DNA from: Marinifilum sp965230805
GTDB lineage: Bacteria > Bacteroidota > Bacteroidia > Bacteroidales > Marinifilaceae
Reading direction: 5' to 3'
NCBI RefSeq assembly: GCF_965230805.1
Contig: NZ_OZ246019.1
Coordinates: forward strand, 3,968,001 to 4,032,000
DNA: 64,000 nt
Both the position numbers and the translations under genes were made by a program. Shown here piece after piece: positions 58,962 to 64,000 of this stretch; within the stretch, counting starts at the first letter, position 1, and every line of letters begins with the position of its first letter. The notes below the pieces were generated by a model. It was not told the origin of the DNA and did not search any database. It saw only the letters and a program-made list of their open reading frames with translations.

Positions 58962-60197
58962 CTATACCATTTTCAATAAATTTCTTCTGAAGCTGATAAC
59001 AGAAATGGCGGTGAGTAAAGTACCAATTCCCAATAAAATTAGCATTTTAGGAAGAATATCGATTAATGGCAATTGTCTCCAGAAAATATCAAAGAAGCCT
59101 TCCATTGCCCAATAATTAACCGAGATTACTGCTATTTTTTTCATAATTGCAGGCATAAAGAACAATGGCATCATGCTTCCACCTATGGCTGATACAACAA
59201 GAATGATAAGAGTGGATAAACTTTCTACCTGTTTTCTGCTTTTACAAACCGAGGCCATAAATATCCCAAAACTTGAACAGGCAATTGCTGCACAAAGAAT
59301 CATTAGAACTAAAGCAGGCAGGTTAATGAAAATATCCAAGCCTAAGGCCAACCACGAGTAGAGGAACATTACGGTTAACTGTAATATTGCCATAAAAAGA
59401 GTTGATAGCATTTTGCCATATAGAATCTCGGAAGGATTTATAGGTGTAATTAAAAGACGTTTGAACGTTCCGTCTTCTTTTTCCTGAAGTAATGTGGCAC
59501 CACTGGCCGAAACACTAAACAGTAACATCATAATGGCTACTCCTGCTATGGCCTGAACCAGTCCCAGGTTACCATTTTGTGTTTCACTCACCAAAGCAGT
59601 CATAGGAAGTTCAGAGTTTTCTTTTATTTCTGATGATTTTCCTGATGATTCAAACCCACTAAACTGTTCTTCAACCTGCGCTTGAATATCTGCAATTTGA
59701 GAATCATTCAAATCCGGATTTTTCTCTTTTATCCAATTGTTTACCTTTCCTTTTATTCCTTTCTTCATGGTAATACCAAACAGGTTCGACCACAAAGCCT
59801 GTTGCAGCAGACCCATTTCTATCTCCTTTGCTTGGTCGTAGAAAAGTTCCATTGGAACTTTTTTTCCCATTTCAACCGAGTCCTGAAAGCCTTTGTACAA
59901 TACCAATACAGCTGTTCTTTTTCCTTTTTTGATTAAGCTTTCGGCTTCAGCATATGTTTTCGGTTCCAGTTTCAAGCCTTCATCTGCGTCTAATTTGGTG
60001 AAAACCTCTTGTGAAAGGGCTGTATTGTCTTCATCTGCAAAAAGCAGGTTAACGGCTTTCGATTTTTCAGATTTACCAATTCCACCATACATTAAGGCAA
60101 AAATGGTGATGAGTACTATGGGAAGTAGAAGTGATAAAAAAACTGCAGTTCTATCTTTAAAATATCTTTTGATGCCTTTGAGTGCTATTGTAAACAT
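58962..60197 (-). CDS. ABC-2 type permease
   Basis: 411 aa. One N-terminal helix (VFLSLLLPIVLITIFALM) is followed by a large extracytoplasmic domain (residues ~40-215) and then about five helices (GLVQAIAGVAIMMLLFSVSASGATLLQEKEDGTFKRLLITP, FMAILQLTVMFLYSWLAL, and others). The EKEDGTFKRLLITP coupling-helix motif and the YGKMLSTLFMA segment are typical of ABC-2 exporters such as multidrug or NatB-like permeases. It pairs with the ATPase encoded just upstream (125 bp). The substrate is unknown; the large periplasmic loop suggests lipid or drug export. Confidence 0.92.
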   Translation of the reverse strand: MFTIALKGIKRYFKDRTAVFLSLLLPIVLITIFALMYGGIGKSEKSKAVNLLFADEDNTALSQEVFTKLDADEGLKLEPKTYAEAESLIKKGKRTAVLVLYKGFQDSVEMGKKVPMELFYDQAKEIEMGLLQQALWSNLFGITMKKGIKGKVNNWIKEKNPDLNDSQIADIQAQVEEQFSGFESSGKSSEIKENSELPMTALVSETQNGNLGLVQAIAGVAIMMLLFSVSASGATLLQEKEDGTFKRLLITPINPSEILYGKMLSTLFMAILQLTVMFLYSWLALGLDIFINLPALVLMILCAAIACSSFGIFMASVCKSRKQVESLSTLIILVVSAIGGSMMPLFFMPAIMKKIAVISVNYWAMEGFFDIFWRQLPLIDILPKMLILLGIGTLLTAISVISFRRNLLKMV

Positions 60198-60322
60198 AAA
60201 ATGGTAATTTTAAAACGAGCATGATTAAATTAATGATTCAATATATTCGGTAATTTGATTTTGATCTTGTGGTATCCATCAGACAAATGGAAAAAAACAT
60301 AAACAGATAAAATTAGATGGAT

Positions 60323-61249
60323 TTAGTCTCTTAATGATTTGCCGGTTAATTCAAGAAAAACACTTTCTAAACTCAGACTTCTAATGTCGATTTTATCAAG
60401 CAGAAGTTCACATTTAGAACACAATTGAATTAAGCCTGGCAATTCTGCATTGGCCTTCGATGATGAAAGAATTAAGTGATCTTCATTGATAAGAAGTTGT
60501 CCTTTGTAACGATCTGTCAATGGATCAAGTCCACTTTGGTTGGGATTGGAATACTTCAAATGAATTTCCTCTTTTAATGAAGAGTCGGCTTTCAGCTCGT
60601 CCAAACTTCCTTCAGCAATGATTCTGCCTTCATCTATTATTCCAATTCTGTCGCACAAACGTTCTGCCTCTTCCATGTAATGAGTGGTGTAAATCATTGT
60701 TAATCCACGTAAGTGCAGTTCTTCAATTACCTCAAATATCAGATTTCTACTTTGCGGATCAATCCCCACTGTTGGTTCATCCATAAATACAATTTTGGGA
60801 TTGTGGAGTAGGGCAGCGGCAATATTAATTCTTCGCTTCATTCCGCCTGAGTAGGTTTTTATCTTGTGATTTTTTCTGTCGGAAAGTCCCAGAAAATCTA
60901 ACAATTCATCACACTTTTTTTGCAAACTTTGGCCTTTTATTCCATACATGGTTCCCCAGAATTTAAGATTCTCTGAGGCAGTTAAATCTTCGTATAATGC
61001 AATTTTCTGAGGAACAACACCTATTAGTTTCTTACATTCCGCAAGGTTTTGATACAGATTTTTGTCTTCGTAGAAGATTTCGCCTTCATCGGGTTTTAGC
61101 AAGGAACTCAATATGCTTATGGTAGTTGTTTTTCCGGCTCCATTTGGCCCAAGCATGCCATAAAGTTCTCCTTTTTGAATGGATAAGTTAACGTTCGAAA
61201 GAGCTTTTACTTCATTGTATGATTTTGTGAGGTTTTTTGCAAAAAGCAT
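60323..61249 (-). CDS. ABC transporter ATP-binding protein
   Basis: 308 aa. Walker A GPNGAGKTTTIS, Q-loop PQKIALYEDLTASENLKF, signature YSGGMKRRINIAAALLHNP, Walker B KIVFMDEPTVGIDPQSR and the H-loop TIYTTHYMEEAERLCD are all intact. C-terminal residues ~220-308 form the accessory domain common to DrrA/NatA-type ATPases. It lies directly upstream of the ABC-2 permease in the same direction and probably forms one exporter with it. Confidence 0.95.
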   Translation of the reverse strand: MLFAKNLTKSYNEVKALSNVNLSIQKGELYGMLGPNGAGKTTTISILSSLLKPDEGEIFYEDKNLYQNLAECKKLIGVVPQKIALYEDLTASENLKFWGTMYGIKGQSLQKKCDELLDFLGLSDRKNHKIKTYSGGMKRRINIAAALLHNPKIVFMDEPTVGIDPQSRNLIFEVIEELHLRGLTMIYTTHYMEEAERLCDRIGIIDEGRIIAEGSLDELKADSSLKEEIHLKYSNPNQSGLDPLTDRYKGQLLINEDHLILSSSKANAELPGLIQLCSKCELLLDKIDIRSLSLESVFLELTGKSLRD

Positions 61250-61322
61250 AAGTGCTATTGTGTATGGTTAAAGAGTGAGAAAATTACACAATAAAAATAG
61301 AAATATAAAATTGTTTAATGAT

Positions 61323-63635
61323 TTATCGAAGAAGAGATACGTTCCCTTTTTTAATCATTTTTTTACCATCATGGTAAGTCACTTTCAGAACATAAACATA
61401 TACGTCGATATCTTGAAGTTCCCCTTTAAAATATCCATCCCAACCTACATTAATGTTTTTGCTTTCGAAGATTTTTTGCCCGAGTCGATTGTATATCATT
61501 AAAGTGGCATTTTTGCAATTGGAGCCATGAATAAATAGTTTGTCATTGTGGCCATCACCGTTTGGCGAGAATGCTTTAGGCAATCCAACAAATGGATAAT
61601 CTTCAAGGAAGCCCACTTCGATCGTATCCTGAGCGGTACAATTTACCTGGTTGATTACTTTTACCCAATACTGTCCTTCGGTATTTACCTTTATCTTTTG
61701 AGTGATTTCACCAGTAGACCAGGTATAAAAGCAATTTGCTGTTCCTGCATCCAATACAATTCCTTCATTGGGATATGAAACAAGATCTTGACCCAGTTCC
61801 ACCCTTGGAACTTCCTTGCTGATAAGTTCCATATGATCCGACTCTTTGTTCCCGTTGGCATCGCTTACTTCTACAAAGTACTGTCCTTGCTTTTTCAGGT
61901 AAGTTTCAGGAGCATTGCAGTCAATGCCAATCCATTTGTAGCTTAAGGGAGGTTTCGGATTTCCTTCCAGTTGCACTGTAACATATACCGAATCACCTTC
62001 GCATATGCTTTGATCTTCGCCCAGGTATACGCCAAATTTATGCCCATTCTTATAATCGATATACAAAGTATCCTTGTTGGAACAACCGTACTGATCCGAA
62101 ACTTGAACAACATATATACCACCACTATTGGCCTCTATTGTTTGGCTGGTAGCACCAGTGTTCCATATGTAACTTGCGCCTTTATTTTGTGCATTTAGCA
62201 AGACCTTTTCACCTTCCCAGAGTACCAAATCAGAGCCTAAATCAACAATAGGCTTGTGGTGATATTTTATTTCAGTACTTGCCGTTTTCGAGAATCCGTC
62301 GGGGTCGCTTACCTTTACCGAATATACTCCGGCAGTTTCAATTGTAATTTCTTTCTCTTTTGATCCTGTGCTCCACTCAAATGAATAGTCCTGATTAATG
62401 GATAGAGCCGGACTTAAGATCATTTTCTCATTGCCACACATGTGAATGATTTCCGGTAATTCCATATTAAAGATTTCATCTTTTAGTTTCGCTTTGAAAT
62501 TTTTAGTAACTGAGCATCCGAAAGCTGATGTTTTGGTAACAGAATAGTTTCCTGATTCAGAAAATGTATTTGTAGCATCGGTACTTCCATCGGACCATAA
62601 ATAAAGGCAACCTTCATCATAAATATCAATGGTATGCTCTTGATCTAATAAAACAAGCAAATCATTAATGGAAATTTTTGGTGCCTTATGAACCACCACA
62701 TCAACAGAGGCATTTACCTTTTGATTATCGGTTATATCTGTAACTGTTAATTCGTAGCTTCCTGATTTGCTAACAGTAATCGATTTACTTGTTTCTCCTG
62801 TCTTCCATTTAAAAGAATAGTTAGAGGGTAAATCAATAACAGGCAACAACTCACATGAATCTCCGGAGCAGATATTCTTTGTATCTCCCAAATCAACGCT
62901 AAAACTATTTACGATATCAATGCCAGCATAAATGGTATCGCTGTTGCATCCAAAAGCATCTGTCTCGATAAGTTTAAAGAATTTGGCTCCTTCCTTGTCA
63001 GGCCATTCAATTTTTAGATCAAGTTTTTTACTGTTTTCTTCAATCCTGCTTTTATTTTCATGCATTTTTGCACCTTGAGGAAGAACTACCTTGTAGGAGG
63101 AGTTTTTGCCAATGTTAGCACTGTATTTTTTAGTAGAACGGGTTTTGGCTTTTGGATAATAATCATTGAATTCAGGATCTGGAAGAGGGAGTAAATGTAT
63201 GCTTGCTGAATTGGCATCAGTAGGAATGTGCAGAGGAGTTAAATCTTCCAACCAGGCTTTTTTCAGTTCAATGGTATAATCCTGAATTTTACCACTTAAG
63301 TTTCTAAGAAAAAGAGATATTTGATATTCTGAAATTTTAATGGCTTTGTTCCCATTGGCGGTCATTGCCGGGCTATTATTAACCGAATAGCTTACATACC
63401 AGTTTTTATCCTTGGGCCCCTTAATTAAGAGTTTAAGCTGCTGCATAGGAAGCATTTCTCCGTTGGTTGCCGAGCAGTACAAGGCTTCATAATCGGCAAC
63501 AATTCTAACCGATTCATCATCATCTTCATCATTGTCATCATTCTGGGAGAGCAGGGAAAAAGGCAAAATCATAACAATAAAGATGATGGATATCTTTAAG
63601 AAGAAAGGAGATGATATGTGGCGTAAACTTGTCAT
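61323..63635 (-). CDS. Secreted multidomain protein with T9SS type B sorting domain
   Basis: 770 aa with a signal peptide (HISSPFFLKISIIFIVMILPFSLLSQ). Starting at residue ~260, ~85-residue PKD/Ig-like units recur with the repeated pattern [YF]-x-W-[ST]-[TD]-G-[ES]... and Y-x-V-x-V-x-D (KWKTGETSKSITVSKSGSYELTVTD, EWSTGSKEKEITIETAGVYSVKVSD, IWNTGATSQTIEANSGGIYVVQVSD, TWSTGEITQKIKVNTEGQYWVKVIN). The C-terminal ~80 residues (LPKAFSPNGDGHNDKLFI, MIYNRLGQKIFESKN, WDGYFKGE, VYVYVLKVTYHDGK) form the type B/gliding-associated C-terminal signal. It is exported by the type IX system and displayed at the surface; repeats point to adhesion or matrix functions. Confidence 0.93.
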   Translation of the reverse strand: MTSLRHISSPFFLKISIIFIVMILPFSLLSQNDDNDEDDDESVRIVADYEALYCSATNGEMLPMQQLKLLIKGPKDKNWYVSYSVNNSPAMTANGNKAIKISEYQISLFLRNLSGKIQDYTIELKKAWLEDLTPLHIPTDANSASIHLLPLPDPEFNDYYPKAKTRSTKKYSANIGKNSSYKVVLPQGAKMHENKSRIEENSKKLDLKIEWPDKEGAKFFKLIETDAFGCNSDTIYAGIDIVNSFSVDLGDTKNICSGDSCELLPVIDLPSNYSFKWKTGETSKSITVSKSGSYELTVTDITDNQKVNASVDVVVHKAPKISINDLLVLLDQEHTIDIYDEGCLYLWSDGSTDATNTFSESGNYSVTKTSAFGCSVTKNFKAKLKDEIFNMELPEIIHMCGNEKMILSPALSINQDYSFEWSTGSKEKEITIETAGVYSVKVSDPDGFSKTASTEIKYHHKPIVDLGSDLVLWEGEKVLLNAQNKGASYIWNTGATSQTIEANSGGIYVVQVSDQYGCSNKDTLYIDYKNGHKFGVYLGEDQSICEGDSVYVTVQLEGNPKPPLSYKWIGIDCNAPETYLKKQGQYFVEVSDANGNKESDHMELISKEVPRVELGQDLVSYPNEGIVLDAGTANCFYTWSTGEITQKIKVNTEGQYWVKVINQVNCTAQDTIEVGFLEDYPFVGLPKAFSPNGDGHNDKLFIHGSNCKNATLMIYNRLGQKIFESKNINVGWDGYFKGELQDIDVYVYVLKVTYHDGKKMIKKGNVSLLR

Positions 63636-63807
63636 TGGCTACAATATTTCATTGTAATACTGGAATTGAATATAGCTCAAAAATATCAATCGGTAAATTT
63701 TAGTCAATAATATAAGTTGATTAGTCGTTTAAAAATACGCATTAATCTATAGATTGTTGTTTTAAGATGCAAAAGAAACTCTGCTTAATAAGTAAAAATG
63801 TGCATAT

Positions 63808-63852
63808 TGTAACATCGGTTACATTTTATTTTTGCACGAGCACCTACATTTG
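63808..63852 (+). promoter_or_regulatory. Promoter with perfect Crp/Fnr-type palindrome TGTAAC-N4-GTTACA
   Basis: A perfect 16-bp palindrome TGTAACATCGGTTACA (63808-63823) sits upstream of TACATTTG (63845-63852), a perfect -7 element. With a start near 63857 the palindrome centre (63815.5) is at about -41, the position of a class II Crp/Fnr activator. No -33 TTTG is present, as expected for an activator-dependent promoter. The gene begins at 63884. Confidence 0.75.
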
Positions 63853-63883
63853 CAATAGAAAATCAATAAAAATCGATTTCACA

Positions 63884-64000
63884 ATGGAGAATCAATATTT
63901 TAATACCACAGATAGTTTGCTTGAGATTTGTACGAAATATCCCGAAACAGTTAAAATTTTTGTTTCAAACGGATTTAAGCAATTAGAGGATGAAAAGAAA
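63884..64000 (+). CDS. DUF1858-like protein, N-terminal fragment cut by the window edge
   Basis: 39 codons reach the right edge and the frame is still open. FNTTDSLLEICTKYPETVKI and VSNGFKQLED match the short DUF1858 domain (usually 'TxxDxLLEKYPELxxVLxxxGF'). This domain is often found alone or fused in proteins connected with hybrid-cluster or redox enzymes in anaerobes. The strong upstream Crp/Fnr-type site suggests induction under NO or anaerobic stress. What follows the domain cannot be seen. Confidence 0.6.
   Translation, partial: MENQYFNTTDSLLEICTKYPETVKIFVSNGFKQLEDEKK

Overview
The window looks like chromosomal DNA of a marine or gut-type Bacteroidota, probably order Marinilabiliales (Marinifilum/Labilibaculum-like). 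This rests on the AT-rich composition, a SusD-type protein, lipoprotein and secreted glycosidases, a C-terminal T9SS type B sorting domain, TAnnTTTG/TTTG promoters without strong Shine-Dalgarno sequences, and the overall protein character. The genus is inference.

Region 1 (1-23.8 kb) is the downstream part of a polysaccharide utilisation locus, all on the + strand. It holds the SusD tail, GH97, an S9 peptidase, a GH37/GH63-like glycosidase, GH31, three GH95 lipoproteins and a secreted beta-propeller protein of unclassified activity. Embedded between the GH95 genes is a five-gene sugar cassette: RbsD-like mutarotase, SSS symporter, zinc polyol dehydrogenase, PfkB sugar kinase and aldose-reductase-like AKR. 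Together these suggest uptake of a released monosaccharide, reduction to an alditol, oxidation to a ketose and phosphorylation. The activities point to alpha-linked hexoses and alpha-L-fucose or alpha-L-galactose.

Region 2 (24.2-28.7 kb) has tRNA-Ser(UGA) and a leftward molybdenum-cofactor operon (MobB-like, MoeA, short MoaA, MoaC, MOSC-MogA fusion). The operon is preceded by a structured leader ending in an intrinsic terminator at the first start codon: a candidate Moco riboswitch. Region 3 (28.9-43.6 kb) carries a CDF cation exporter, a HAD phosphatase, the thrABC operon with a recognisable threonine leader peptide, HU, TrmH, a LytTR regulator, a class III aminotransferase, a DPP III-like peptidase and an M28 peptidase.

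Region 4 (43.6-46.2 kb) is mostly non-coding. It contains a 28-bp perfect palindrome, a nested 121/40-bp tandem repeat, a long-TIR MITE-like element and a gene remnant next to a lone MITE end. Region 5 (46.2-52.8 kb) carries htpG, a DEAD-box helicase, an aspartate aminotransferase and an outer-membrane-protein pseudogene split by an intact 266-bp MITE with a 4-bp target duplication. Region 6 (52.8-64 kb) has a TonB-dependent receptor, an endonuclease/phosphatase-fold protein, a flavodiiron protein, a Crp/Fnr regulator, an ABC-2 exporter and a T9SS type B protein. It ends in a DUF1858-like gene whose promoter carries a perfect Crp/Fnr-type palindrome at about -41.
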